NCBI RefSeq assembly: GCF_013347965.1
Contig: NZ_CP048810.1
Span: 6,509,501 to 6,573,500, forward strand
Source: Pseudomonas bijieensis
GTDB lineage: Bacteria; Pseudomonadota; Gammaproteobacteria; Pseudomonadales; Pseudomonadaceae
DNA: 64,000 nucleotides
Reading direction: 5' to 3'
Shown here: in pieces, positions 1-8,344 of the stretch
Numbering within the stretch: the first letter of the stretch is position 1
Layout: every line of letters starts with the position of its first letter
The notes under the pieces: generated by a model
Told to the model about the DNA's origin: nothing
What the model saw: only the letters and a program-made list of their open reading frames with translations
Databases searched by the model: none
Made by a program: the position numbers and the translations under genes

Positions 1-411
1 TGGATAGTTGTAAAGCATGATGGGGAGAGCGGCGGCGCGGTCCACCGCCTTGACATGCAGTGCGATCTCTTTTTGCGTCGGCAGTGCGTAGGGCGGCGAG
101 CCAACCAACAGCGCGTCGGCCTTGATGGCTTTCGCCGCTTCGGCGTAGGCGACCGAGTCTTCAGTGCGGATGGCGCCGGTACCCACGATCAGCGGTAGAC
201 GACCGCGCAGCACGTCCTTGGCCTGGGCGGCCAGGTCGAAACGCTCCTGAGCGGTGTGGGCATAATATTCGCCGGTTGAGCCACCGATAATGATGCCGTG
301 CACCTTGGAGTCGACCAGATACTCCAGGACTTCGGCGAAGGCTGTCTTATCGATACTGCCGTCAGAGGTCAGTGGAGTAACGGCCGGTGTGTAAATGCCT
401 TCAAATTTCAT
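1..411 (-). CDS. Dihydrodipicolinate synthase/N-acetylneuraminate lyase family protein (partial, C-terminus outside window)
   Basis: The first 137 residues of a class I aldolase-fold lyase, beginning MKFEGIYTPAVTPL and running off the left edge. The family motif is present as GGSTGEYYAH at about residues 42-51, followed by the strands LIVGTGA and ALLVGSPPY and ending at LPIMLYNYP, which is the region of the catalytic Tyr. The Schiff-base Lys lies outside the window. Members condense or cleave pyruvate-derived 2-keto acids, and some act as deaminases in hydroxyproline breakdown (HypD-type). It is the last visible gene of the leftward importer-oxidase unit and 142 bp downstream of the FAD oxidase. 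The exact reaction is unknown. Confidence 0.88.
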   Translation of the reverse strand, partial: MKFEGIYTPAVTPLTSDGSIDKTAFAEVLEYLVDSKVHGIIIGGSTGEYYAHTAQERFDLAAQAKDVLRGRLPLIVGTGAIRTEDSVAYAEAAKAIKADALLVGSPPYALPTQKEIALHVKAVDRAAALPIMLYNYP

Positions 412-553
412 TAATCTCGCTCCAGTTAATGTCACTGCCTATCAAGCGGCGCTGGCTCGATAGAGTCAGCGCAGCCAGTTTTTCAACCAAGGGAGACCAC
501 GTGCTGAAGATCGAGCAAGTGGTCTTCAACTTCTTCAAGTTTGTCGGGGCGGG

Positions 554-1894
554 TCAACTTTCTTTACCGGCTCGGTACTGCCCCCAGCGCAAACTTATAT
601 TGACGCCTGCTGAAACCAGTGGGGCGGGTGGGTTAGGAGATGGGCCTGGTGATTTCAAGACGAAATCGATGAGTTCAGAGTGTTCCCCAGCCAGCCAATC
701 CGCCAAGAGTTTGCCGGTGGCGGTGCCGCGGGTAACACCTAGCCCATTGCAGCACAGTGCCCCATAGACATTGGGCGACAGCTCGCCGAAATAACCCATA
801 TGGTTACGTGAAAGAGCCAGTGCGCCTCCCCAGGTATATTCGAACGTCATCTCAGGCAACATGGGAAAGCGTTGCTCGAAAGATGCCTGATGCCTGGCGA
901 CAAAGCGTTTCAGATATTTTGAATCGCTGCGGCCGTCGGGGTTAAAGCTGAAACTGTTACGGATCAAAAGACGGTTGTCCGGTGTACGACGTACCGTGGT
1001 ACCGAATGGATCCGCAGGAATGACACCCCAATAAGGCCGGCCGCCGAGGCGAGCCTGCTCTTGTTCGGTCATGGGGCGGGTCAGGCTGGCATAGGTGAAC
1101 ACCGGTAGCATTCGCCCTTTCAGGAAGCCGAAACTCATGCCAAAGGCATTATTGGTCAGGATCAGTTTGTCGGCGGTGATTGAACCCGCGGCGTGCTTGA
1201 GCACCGTCTTCGTGCCGTACTCCACATGAGTGATCGCGGTGTTTTCATACAGCGTCACATTATTGGGGAGGCTGTCGGCCAAACCTTTGACCAGCGCCGA
1301 AGGCTGAAGCAAGGAAGTCCCTGGTGTAAATAACGCCTTGCGGTAGAAATGCGTGCCGATATGTTCGGGCAGTTCGCCAGCCTCGATCATCTGGTAGGGC
1401 TGATCCAGTTTATCGAGTCCGCGACGGTAGGCCTCCAGGACGGCGATGCCTCTTGGTTCAACGGCTGCCTGATATTTGCCGCAATGCTTCATTTGGCAAT
1501 CGATGTTGTGGCGTTCAACCAACTCTTTTAAATAACCCAGGCCACTCAGATTAAGTTTCAGTGTGGTTTTCGCCGTGGCGATATCGCCTATGTAATCCTC
1601 CGCGGCGATGTCATGCGGCAAATCGATAGCGAACCCGGCATTGCGACCGGAAGTGCCAAAGCCCACTTCCTGAGCGTCGATCAACAGGATGGAATCGTCG
1701 GGGAAATGAGCCGCTAGCTGACGGGCGGCGGCAAGCCCTGTAAAGCCAGCACCGACAATCACCCAGCGTGCGCTGCTATGGCCTTGATGGGCGGGCTTGA
1801 TCTGGCGCCCCTTGCTCAAGTGGTACCACCCGCAAGATGGATCATCGGCAGGTAACGAAGATACTTTTAACATTTCAAGATCCTGTTCATTCAA
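554..1894 (-). CDS. FAD-dependent amine/amino-acid oxidase (DAO/PuuB-like family)
   Basis: A 446-residue flavoprotein. The dinucleotide-binding motif VIVGAGFTGLAAARQL starts near residue 46, followed by SGRNAGFAIDLPHD, a pattern typical of the DAO/gamma-glutamylputrescine-oxidase-like family. A C-terminal GGALALSRNHMGYFGEL and NGLGVTRGTATGKLLADWL complete the FAD domain. Such enzymes oxidise a C-N bond (secondary or N-methyl amine, D-amino acid or polyamine) and pass electrons to O2. It is cytosolic, with no signal peptide. It lies downstream of a betaine importer and upstream of a lyase, so oxidation of an imported, partly demethylated amine is a reasonable inference. The substrate is unassigned. 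Confidence 0.85.
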   Translation of the reverse strand: MNEQDLEMLKVSSLPADDPSCGWYHLSKGRQIKPAHQGHSSARWVIVGAGFTGLAAARQLAAHFPDDSILLIDAQEVGFGTSGRNAGFAIDLPHDIAAEDYIGDIATAKTTLKLNLSGLGYLKELVERHNIDCQMKHCGKYQAAVEPRGIAVLEAYRRGLDKLDQPYQMIEAGELPEHIGTHFYRKALFTPGTSLLQPSALVKGLADSLPNNVTLYENTAITHVEYGTKTVLKHAAGSITADKLILTNNAFGMSFGFLKGRMLPVFTYASLTRPMTEQEQARLGGRPYWGVIPADPFGTTVRRTPDNRLLIRNSFSFNPDGRSDSKYLKRFVARHQASFEQRFPMLPEMTFEYTWGGALALSRNHMGYFGELSPNVYGALCCNGLGVTRGTATGKLLADWLAGEHSELIDFVLKSPGPSPNPPAPLVSAGVNISLRWGQYRAGKES

Positions 1895-2082
1895 CCGATC
1901 CGACGTCAGTCATGCAAAAAAGGGTGCTTGGTCATTTCACGTGTGCTGAGAATCCAACGGACGTAAATGTTAAGTCTTTGCAGTTTCAATTAACGATGTG
2001 ATCAGGCGGTATCGAAGTGCGTTTGCATTGCTTGGGGTATCGAATCTATCGGCTTACATCGAACGGAAAACCATTAAAGGAC

Positions 2083-2104
2083 GGGGCAGTCATCGACTTG
2101 CCCC
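2083..2104 (-). terminator. Weak hairpin downstream of the ProX-type gene
   Basis: The arms GGGGCA and TGCCCC are separated by ten bases, just past the stop codon at 2120 of the leftward substrate-binding-protein gene. The T tract after it on the minus strand is poor (GTCCTTTAA), so it may be a processing or stabilising hairpin instead of a full terminator. Confidence 0.3.
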
Positions 2105-2119
2105 ACCTTGGTACGGCTA

Positions 2120-3148
2120 TTAATTATTAGCTTGTGTCGCCGCAGCGCGAGCTGTTTGCAACCATGCATCAAATTGCTGCCGATGGGCTGCTACCCACTC
2201 CTTGGCGTGACGGCGGATATCTGCGGGTTTTTTCTCGCCCTGTTGCATTTTCAAGTTCTGGGCACTTTCGTCAGCCGTGGTGATTTGCATCACCGAAAGG
2301 AACTTCAAGGCCGCCGGATTCTTCTCGGCGAAGTCTTTATTCAACACGGCCTCGACCTTATCTACCGCAAAGCCGAGATTCTTGCCCTTGTACATCGTGT
2401 CGACATCATTCTTGCCGTCAGGCAGGTCGGTTTTCGGTACTTCCAGCCATACCACATCCTTGTCTTCTACCAGAACAGTGGCGATCCATTGTGGGACCCA
2501 GGTGAAGTAGAGAATCGGTTGCCCTTCCTTGTAACGGGTAATGGTGTCAGCCATCAGTGCGAAATAGGAGCCCTGGTTGACGGTGACTGTTTTATCCAGG
2601 TCATAGGCCTTCATGTGGTGGGCGATGATCAGCTCGCAGCCCCATCCAGGATTGCAGCCCGTCAGGTCTGCTTTGCCGTCGCCGTTGGTGTCGAACAGTT
2701 TGGCGATTTCCGGTTTCTTCAAGTCAGTGAGGTACTTGATGCCATGGGCTTCAGCGGTCTTCTTGTCGATCAAATAACCTTGGAGCACGCCGGGCATGAT
2801 GTCGCCCGCCTTGACCATGGTTTTATCGCCCCCGGCCTGCTGGAAGAATTTATCGTGCAGCTTGTCCCACAAGTGCACGGTAAAGTCCGCATCACCGCTA
2901 CCCAAGGCCATCATCATGACGCCGTACTCGGTCTCCTTGGGCTCCTGCACCTTGTAGCCCAGCTCTCGGAGGCCTTCCATGGCTACTTCGCCACGGAATC
3001 GCTCTTCAGCGATAGAGGGGAAGATGGGGGTGACCTTTACACCGTCCCCCGGTTGGTTCGCCGAGGCGTTTGCGCACAGGGACGTAGCCGCAATGGCGAA
3101 AGCTGTAGCGCAATTGAGAATGCGACGGGAAAGCTTGAATTCAGACAT
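2120..3148 (-). CDS. proX: Glycine betaine/proline ABC transporter substrate-binding protein (ProX/OpuAC family)
   Basis: Periplasmic binding protein of about 342 residues. The start at 3148 (MSEFKLSRRILN) is preferred over an ATG 33 bases upstream because it gives a standard Sec signal peptide (RRILNCATAFAIAATSLCANA) and has an AAGG about 10 bases ahead. The mature part contains the OpuAC-type features DGVKVTPIFPSIAEERFRG, LGYKVQEP, GDADFTVHLWD and TWVPQW, which in this family form the aromatic cage for quaternary ammonium ligands. It is the third gene of the leftward ABC unit (ATPase, permease, binding protein). The family binds glycine betaine, proline betaine, choline or carnitine, and the ligand here is not determined. 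Confidence 0.9.
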   Translation of the reverse strand: MSEFKLSRRILNCATAFAIAATSLCANASANQPGDGVKVTPIFPSIAEERFRGEVAMEGLRELGYKVQEPKETEYGVMMMALGSGDADFTVHLWDKLHDKFFQQAGGDKTMVKAGDIMPGVLQGYLIDKKTAEAHGIKYLTDLKKPEIAKLFDTNGDGKADLTGCNPGWGCELIIAHHMKAYDLDKTVTVNQGSYFALMADTITRYKEGQPILYFTWVPQWIATVLVEDKDVVWLEVPKTDLPDGKNDVDTMYKGKNLGFAVDKVEAVLNKDFAEKNPAALKFLSVMQITTADESAQNLKMQQGEKKPADIRRHAKEWVAAHRQQFDAWLQTARAAATQANN

Positions 3149-3205
3149 CTTCACGTACCTTTTTTGGGTTTTTATCTTCAAGTGCGGCAGATCGAATAAG
3201 AGGGT

Positions 3206-4159
3206 TCAAGCGGTCTTGCTTCGCCCCGCAGGCTGTTTTGCGCCGAACAGGCGTAGCAGAAGGCCTACGGGACCGGTGTGATACCAGCGCAGGCTCGGGT
3301 CGGCTCCGGTGCGCGCGCCCATGGCTTGGGTCAAGCGGTCAAGGAAGATGGCAAGCAGCACCAAGCCAGTCCCACCGACCGTGGCCAAGCCCATGTCCAG
3401 GCGGCCGATGCCGCGCAGGACCATCTGGCCAAGACCGCCCACCGAGATCATCGAAGCGATCACCACCATCGACAGCGACAGCATCAGGGTCTGATTGAGT
3501 CCAGCCATAATGGTTGAGGTCGCCAGTGGCAACTGAACCCGGGTCAGCATCTGCCGCGGTGTGCAGCCAAAAGCGCGGGCGGCTTCTATTTTGTCCTCCG
3601 GTACCTGGCGAATGCCCAGATTCGTCAGGCGCACCAGAGGGGGAAGGGCGAAGACAATGGTCACAAGGATGCCCGGCACGTTGCCGATGCCGAACAGCAT
3701 GACGACAGGCACTAGATAAACGAACGCCGGCAGTGTCTGCATGGCATCGAGTACGGGCCGTAGGACCTTTTCCAGATTGTCACTGCGGGCGCAGAGAATC
3801 CCCAGTGGGATACCTAGCAGGGCGCAAAAGAATACCGAAGTCAGTACGAGCGCCAGGGTGGTCATCGACTCGGACCAGACACCGATAAGGCCCAGCAGTG
3901 TGAGCGTCACAAAGCACAGCAAGGCCATGCGTTTACCGGCTAGTTGCCATCCCAGCAATGAAGACAGGATGATCCCGATGCTGGGTGGAATGCTCTGCAG
4001 AATGTATTCGACGCCGTTAAGTACTTGGTCGATCGGCCAGCGGATGGCGCGAAACACATCGCGAAAGTTGTGCACCAGAAAATTGAGGGTGCTTTCCACC
4101 CAGTCACCCAATGGAAGGGTGAGGACTTGAAACGGGTCGAGAAAACTGAACTCGGACAT
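3206..4159 (-). CDS. proW: Glycine betaine/proline ABC transporter permease (ProW family)
   Basis: A 317-residue inner-membrane permease with several hydrophobic helices (for example IGIILSSLLGWQLAGKRMALLCFVTLTLLGLIGV and LALVLTSVFFCALLGIPLGIL). It carries the EAA-type coupling loop EDKIEAARAFGCTPRQMLTRVQLPLA that contacts the ATPase. The N-terminal amphipathic stretch of about 60 residues is typical of ProW. It lies between the ATPase gene (93 bp upstream) and the binding-protein gene (57 bp downstream), forming a complete importer. Confidence 0.92.
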   Translation of the reverse strand: MSEFSFLDPFQVLTLPLGDWVESTLNFLVHNFRDVFRAIRWPIDQVLNGVEYILQSIPPSIGIILSSLLGWQLAGKRMALLCFVTLTLLGLIGVWSESMTTLALVLTSVFFCALLGIPLGILCARSDNLEKVLRPVLDAMQTLPAFVYLVPVVMLFGIGNVPGILVTIVFALPPLVRLTNLGIRQVPEDKIEAARAFGCTPRQMLTRVQLPLATSTIMAGLNQTLMLSLSMVVIASMISVGGLGQMVLRGIGRLDMGLATVGGTGLVLLAIFLDRLTQAMGARTGADPSLRWYHTGPVGLLLRLFGAKQPAGRSKTA

Positions 4160-4252
4160 TAGGGCTTACCTCTTCATCTTCACCGCTGCGACGTCATGGA
4201 GGCCGCAGGTACTTCAGGTCAGGGACGCGCCAGCGTAGATGGGCGCGGCTGT

Positions 4253-5413
4253 TTAATGGCGGCTCAGCGTTTGCAGTAACTCGCTCTTTGACAGGGTCCC
4301 GGTGAGAGCGCCCGAACGGTCGAGTACAGGGACCGGGTAGGGCAGGTTGGCGGCGATCTCCAGTACTTCGTGCAGGGGGGTATCGGTAAAGACAGGCTGC
4401 TGTTTGTGCTGGGTGTAATGCGTGTTGCCACCCGCGCCGCTGGTATCGATATCGACCACCCCGAGTAGTTGTCCAAGTTCATCGATCAAGTAACCAAATG
4501 GCAGGCCGGCCTTGAAATGTGGCGCTTGGCCATTCGCTTTACGAACCGATTCCGGATTGAGCCTGGCCACGTCGCCTGCCTTGAGAATCCGGGAACTATC
4601 GAATCCTTTGAAGAACGTGCGTACATAGTCATTGGCCGGCTGACTGATCAACTCTTGAGGTGTGCCGATCTGTACCACCTGGCCCCCCTCCATGATCGCG
4701 ATGCGGTGACCGATGCGAACAGCTTCCTCAATGTCGTGGGAAATGAAGATGATGGTTCGCTTTTGCTCGGCTTGCAGGCGAATGAGTTCTCCCTGCATCT
4801 CGCTGCGGATAAGCGGGTCCAGAGCGGAAAAGGCTTCGTCCATCAGCAGGATGGTCGGGTCGTTGGCAAGCGCGCGGGCCAGGCCTACGCGTTGCTGCAT
4901 GCCGCCGGAAAGTTGATGTGGATAACTGTGCTCCTGTCCAGCAAGACCGACTTGGGCGAGGGCTTCCCTGGCGCGGCTATGCCGTTCCTTTTCACCAATG
5001 CCGGAAATTTCCAGCCCAAAGGCGGTGTTTTCCAGAACGCTCATGTGCGGCATCAAGGCAAAGGACTGGAACACCATGCCCATCTCTTTACGGCGGACAT
5101 CAAGAAGGGCTTTATCAGCCAGGCCCGTAATTTCTCGACCATTCAGATAAATACTGCCTGAAGTGGGCTCGATAAGGCGGTTGAACAATCGCACCATCGT
5201 GGACTTCCCAGAACCTGAGAGTCCCATGATCACAAATATTTCACCGCGCTTAACAGCAAAGCTGGCGTCAAAAACACCAATAACTTGACCTGTTTTCTCA
5301 AAGACTTCTTTTTTGCTTGCCCCGGCGGCGAGCATTTTCATCGCCGTGTCAGGTTGCGCGCCAAATATCTTAAAAACGTTCTTAACAGAAATGATTTCGT
5401 CTGGGCTAGTCAT
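4253..5413 (-). CDS. proV: Glycine betaine/proline ABC transporter ATP-binding protein (ProV family)
   Basis: A 386-residue ABC ATPase. Walker A GLSGSGKST is at 64-72, the Q-loop VFQSFALMPH near 114-123, the signature LSGGMQQR at 168-175, and Walker B ILLMDE at 188-193. A C-terminal CBS-like segment of about 100 residues ends LSKSELLQTLSRH. In ProV/OpuAA relatives this segment senses ionic strength or controls activity. It is the first gene of the leftward unit and starts 333 bp from the divergent LysR gene. Given its catabolic neighbours, it may serve nutrient uptake more than osmoprotection. Confidence 0.93.
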   Translation of the reverse strand: MTSPDEIISVKNVFKIFGAQPDTAMKMLAAGASKKEVFEKTGQVIGVFDASFAVKRGEIFVIMGLSGSGKSTMVRLFNRLIEPTSGSIYLNGREITGLADKALLDVRRKEMGMVFQSFALMPHMSVLENTAFGLEISGIGEKERHSRAREALAQVGLAGQEHSYPHQLSGGMQQRVGLARALANDPTILLMDEAFSALDPLIRSEMQGELIRLQAEQKRTIIFISHDIEEAVRIGHRIAIMEGGQVVQIGTPQELISQPANDYVRTFFKGFDSSRILKAGDVARLNPESVRKANGQAPHFKAGLPFGYLIDELGQLLGVVDIDTSGAGGNTHYTQHKQQPVFTDTPLHEVLEIAANLPYPVPVLDRSGALTGTLSKSELLQTLSRH

Positions 5414-5746
5414 CGCGTCCCTCCTTTGCGTGTAACCCTACAAGCGCGCGAAATCGAATTGAGCTCGAGCGTTGGTAATTTAGGCGGGCAGTAATAAAAG
5501 ATAGATCTGCGCATGACATGTACCTGTTTTTTATTGTTTGCCCTTGGGGTCGGGCTTTTTTTCAATCTATAAGTATCCCGATTTTAAATCCAACAACATT
5601 TACAGGGCTTTATGGATAACCTAACGTTATCGAGACGCGCTAAAACGACCGCCTTTGCGCAATCACGACGCTTTTGTATGGCCTGGGCTAGGCTATTGAG
5701 TTACGCTCCGCCGCTTTCGCGGATGATAGGAGTGTGAGGGCTTACC
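5414..5746. promoter_or_regulatory. Divergent control region between proV-type operon and LysR gene, with a LysR-type palindrome
   Basis: This 333-bp AT-rich stretch has no coding sequence and lies between two divergent genes. At 5615-5631 it contains the perfect palindrome GATAAC-CTAAC-GTTATC. It fits the T-N11-A layout of LysR-regulator boxes, with T at 5617 and A at 5629. The core ATAAC-N5-GTTAT recurs at 6788-6802 in front of the Rieske oxygenase gene. The likely user is the LysR regulator encoded next to it. No confident -35/-10 pair is called. Confidence 0.6.
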
Positions 5747-6715
5747 ATGCTCAGCAGACACGTTGACCCCGATACATTACTGCTTAGAATGCCTTCCCTT
5801 CGGGCTGTCAGGGCATTCGTCGCCGCCGCTAAATATGAAAGCTTCACTCGGGCAGCGGAGGCCCTGTGCGTATCGCAAGCCGCGATCAGTCGGCAGATTC
5901 GAGAGCTTGAAGACTCGTTGGGCGCTCAACTGTTCATGCGTGCCGGGCGCACGGTAGAACTAACCGCCGAGGGAAAGATATTTTTTGAGGCGGCGCAACT
6001 GTCGTTCGTTAATATCGCACAAGCGGCTGAAAGGATTCGTACCGCTCCGACGCAGAAGCATATCCTGACTGTTTGTTGCTCACCCGCATTCTCTGCATTA
6101 TGGCTGTCCGAGTATCTTCCAGAGTTTCGGGCGACTAACCCGGATATTGAATTCAATCTGATTACCACTCAGAACTTTGTGAATATGGAACCTGGCATAG
6201 AGCCGGACATCATCATCTCAAAGATTCGCAAGGTGGGGGATGGGTATAAGAGTTATCAGTTGTGCCACGATATTATTTATCCTGTTTGCTCCCCAGCGTT
6301 TTTGGACGCACATCCCGAACTGAACTCGCTTGAAGGGGTGCGCGATTCTTCGCTACTTAATCTAAGCCCCTATGGACGGTCGGGTGTGGCTGAACATGTG
6401 GACTGGGGGGTGTGGCTGGCTTTTCTGAACGTTGATATTGATGAGCGTCCTGCCGACTGTCCGCCTATTTTTCATGCGAATGATTACAACCTGATCATGA
6501 ACATGGTCTTGACCCATCAAGGCGTTGCGCTGGGCTGGAACCAGCTTGTCGGGGCAATGGTCGAGAGAGGGCAGCTCGTTCGCCCTGTCGAGCATCAGGT
6601 GACGCTTCGAAACAGTCTTCATTATGTAGCCTGCAATGAAAGGACTGAATACGAAGATGCCTGTCGGCGAGTCCGGGACTGGATTCTTTCTAAGTTTTCC
6701 AGATGGAGCATATGA
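5747..6715 (+). CDS. LysR-family transcriptional regulator (GcvA-like)
   Basis: A 322-residue regulator. The N-terminal winged helix-turn-helix (ALRAFVAAAK-type segment, then FTRAAEALCVSQAAISRQIRELEDSLGAQLF) occupies about residues 19-75. The rest is a periplasmic-binding-like effector domain with PVCSPAF and HANDYNLIMNMVLTHQGVALGW, typical of the GcvA subgroup. ATG 5747 is preceded by GAGG about 12 bases upstream, and an alternative ATG at 5789 begins MPSLRAVRAF. It sits between the two divergent betaine-type units, so it is the obvious candidate regulator of both, probably responding to the imported compound or a product. Confidence 0.9.
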   Translation: MLSRHVDPDTLLLRMPSLRAVRAFVAAAKYESFTRAAEALCVSQAAISRQIRELEDSLGAQLFMRAGRTVELTAEGKIFFEAAQLSFVNIAQAAERIRTAPTQKHILTVCCSPAFSALWLSEYLPEFRATNPDIEFNLITTQNFVNMEPGIEPDIIISKIRKVGDGYKSYQLCHDIIYPVCSPAFLDAHPELNSLEGVRDSSLLNLSPYGRSGVAEHVDWGVWLAFLNVDIDERPADCPPIFHANDYNLIMNMVLTHQGVALGWNQLVGAMVERGQLVRPVEHQVTLRNSLHYVACNERTEYEDACRRVRDWILSKFSRWSI

Positions 6716-6990
6716 GTTTTTTTTCATTTAAATCTTCTCGGTCGGTACAGCGATTGTAAGTAAAGTCTTGCCTGGAATCGGTGGGTCATAACGCTAAGTT
6801 ATCAGTTGAACGACGAAAATGTAGTTTTGCCGACAGGATAGGCTGTCGTACCCTTTGTGTTAAATATGGCTAAAACATGCGTATTCAGCGGTTGCGTTGG
6901 GCAATGCTCCGCGTAGGACCCGTTGGGCCATGACACCGTTTTCTGGGCGTACTTACCATTAACCGTCAGGTTGATGCGTAGAGGATAATA
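6716..6990. promoter_or_regulatory. Promoter region of the Rieske oxygenase gene with a second ATAAC-N5-GTTAT palindrome
   Basis: A non-coding AT-rich stretch. The palindrome ATAAC-GCTAA-GTTAT at 6788-6802 has the same arms and spacer length as the one at 5616-5630. A smaller inverted repeat CGACAG/CTGTCG follows at 6831-6848. The oxygenase gene has a good ribosome site (AGAGGA) directly before its ATG at 6991. Confidence 0.55.
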
Positions 6991-8226
6991 ATGAATATCA
7001 AAGCATCCGTGATCGACCTGATTCAAAAGCGTAAGGCGCGCCACGCGCTTCCCCGTGAGCTGTATATTGAACCTGAGGTTTTTCGTCAGGATCTTGAGCA
7101 GATTTGGCACAAGGATTGGATTTTTGCCGGGCATACCTTTGAGCTTGAAAAGCCCGGGCAATACTTGACGTTGCAGATTGGTGACTATCCAGTTTTAATC
7201 ATCAGGGATAAAAGTGGTCAGGTCCGTGCTTTTCACAATGCTTGTCGTCATCGTGGCTCTAAAGTTTGTGAGCACGCCCAAGGCAAAGTTGCGAAGCTGG
7301 TTTGTCCTTATCATAAATGGACTTTCGAGCTGGACGGCAGTCTTTTGTTTGCCGGTAATATGGGGGCCGATTTCGACAGGTCTCAATACAACCTGAAACC
7401 CGTTCATTGTGAAATTGTCCATACGTACATTTATGTATGCGTCGCTGACGAGGCGCCTGAGTTCGAAAGTTTCAGGCATTCTGTAAGTCCTTTCATCGCC
7501 CCCCATTTCCTGGATCACTGCAAGGTTGCTTTCGAGTCCAACCTCGTGGAAAAGGGTAACTGGAAACTCGTATTTGAAAACAATCGCGAATGCTTCCATT
7601 GTGACGGTACGCATCCCGAATTGATGAATTCTTTTGTCGAGAATCTTTCGGTGGCCGGGGTGGGGGGCGAAGATGATCCTGAATTGACCGCGCACTGGAA
7701 TCGCTGCGAAATCGCGGGCATGCCCAGCAAGCTTGTCATGGACCCGAATGGCCGTTTTCGTATGACACGCATTCCACTTTCCGCGGGCGCCGTGAGTTAC
7801 ACAATGGATGGTAAACCTGCTGTTACGGGGCGCCTGGATAAAAGCGGCGAGCCGGATATTGGCGCCTTGCTCTACTTTAATTACCCGTCTACCTGGAACC
7901 ACTTTCTCGGCGATCACGCATTGAGCTTCCGGGTACTCCCGATCGGGCCTGGCGAAACGCTTGTGACGACCAAATGGCTTGTGCCCAGTACCGCCGTTGA
8001 AGGTGTTGACTACGAGATTGACCGGCTGACCAAGGTTTGGCTTGCCACCAACGATCAAGACCGTCGTTTGGTGGAAGGTACGCAGGCAGGTGTGACCTCA
8101 CCGACTTACGAGCCGGGACCCTTCTCGGACATCGCGGAAAATGGCGTATGCCAGTTTGACGATTGGTACTGCGAAACCATGCTGACGCGCCTCCAGGCCC
8201 AGATTCCACTTAAATCGGTGGATTGA
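6991..8226 (+). CDS. Rieske [2Fe-2S] aromatic-ring-hydroxylating-type oxygenase, GbcA/betaine-demethylase-like
   Basis: A 411-residue terminal oxygenase. The Rieske cluster ligands are C85-x-H87 (NACRHRGS) and C105-x2-H108 (LVCPYHKW). The catalytic domain has NNRECFHCDGTHPE, with H203 and H208 as mononuclear-iron ligands, and a C-terminal ATNDQDR that probably supplies the Asp ligand. The NNREC-HC block and overall length resemble glycine betaine monooxygenase GbcA and related N-demethylases of quaternary amines, more than ring dioxygenases. These enzymes hydroxylate an N-methyl group, releasing formaldehyde. No ferredoxin reductase (GbcB-like) is encoded nearby, so it must use one from elsewhere. 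The methylated substrate is not known. Confidence 0.85.
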   Translation: MNIKASVIDLIQKRKARHALPRELYIEPEVFRQDLEQIWHKDWIFAGHTFELEKPGQYLTLQIGDYPVLIIRDKSGQVRAFHNACRHRGSKVCEHAQGKVAKLVCPYHKWTFELDGSLLFAGNMGADFDRSQYNLKPVHCEIVHTYIYVCVADEAPEFESFRHSVSPFIAPHFLDHCKVAFESNLVEKGNWKLVFENNRECFHCDGTHPELMNSFVENLSVAGVGGEDDPELTAHWNRCEIAGMPSKLVMDPNGRFRMTRIPLSAGAVSYTMDGKPAVTGRLDKSGEPDIGALLYFNYPSTWNHFLGDHALSFRVLPIGPGETLVTTKWLVPSTAVEGVDYEIDRLTKVWLATNDQDRRLVEGTQAGVTSPTYEPGPFSDIAENGVCQFDDWYCETMLTRLQAQIPLKSVD

Positions 8227-8344
8227 TTTCCTTGCAACGATGGCCGGCGCTTTCGGCGTTGGTCATCGCTACTACGGCGTGCAAACAGCCCGGGAAGGGC
8301 GGTTGGTGCGTCCGCTGGAGAAGAACAAGAAAGGGCTCGATTCA

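Noticed and set aside
2083..2104. Strong terminator after the ProX-type gene
   Set aside because: The stem is only six base pairs with a ten-base loop and no T tract, so only a weak call was kept. Read-through to the FAD oxidase gene remains likely.
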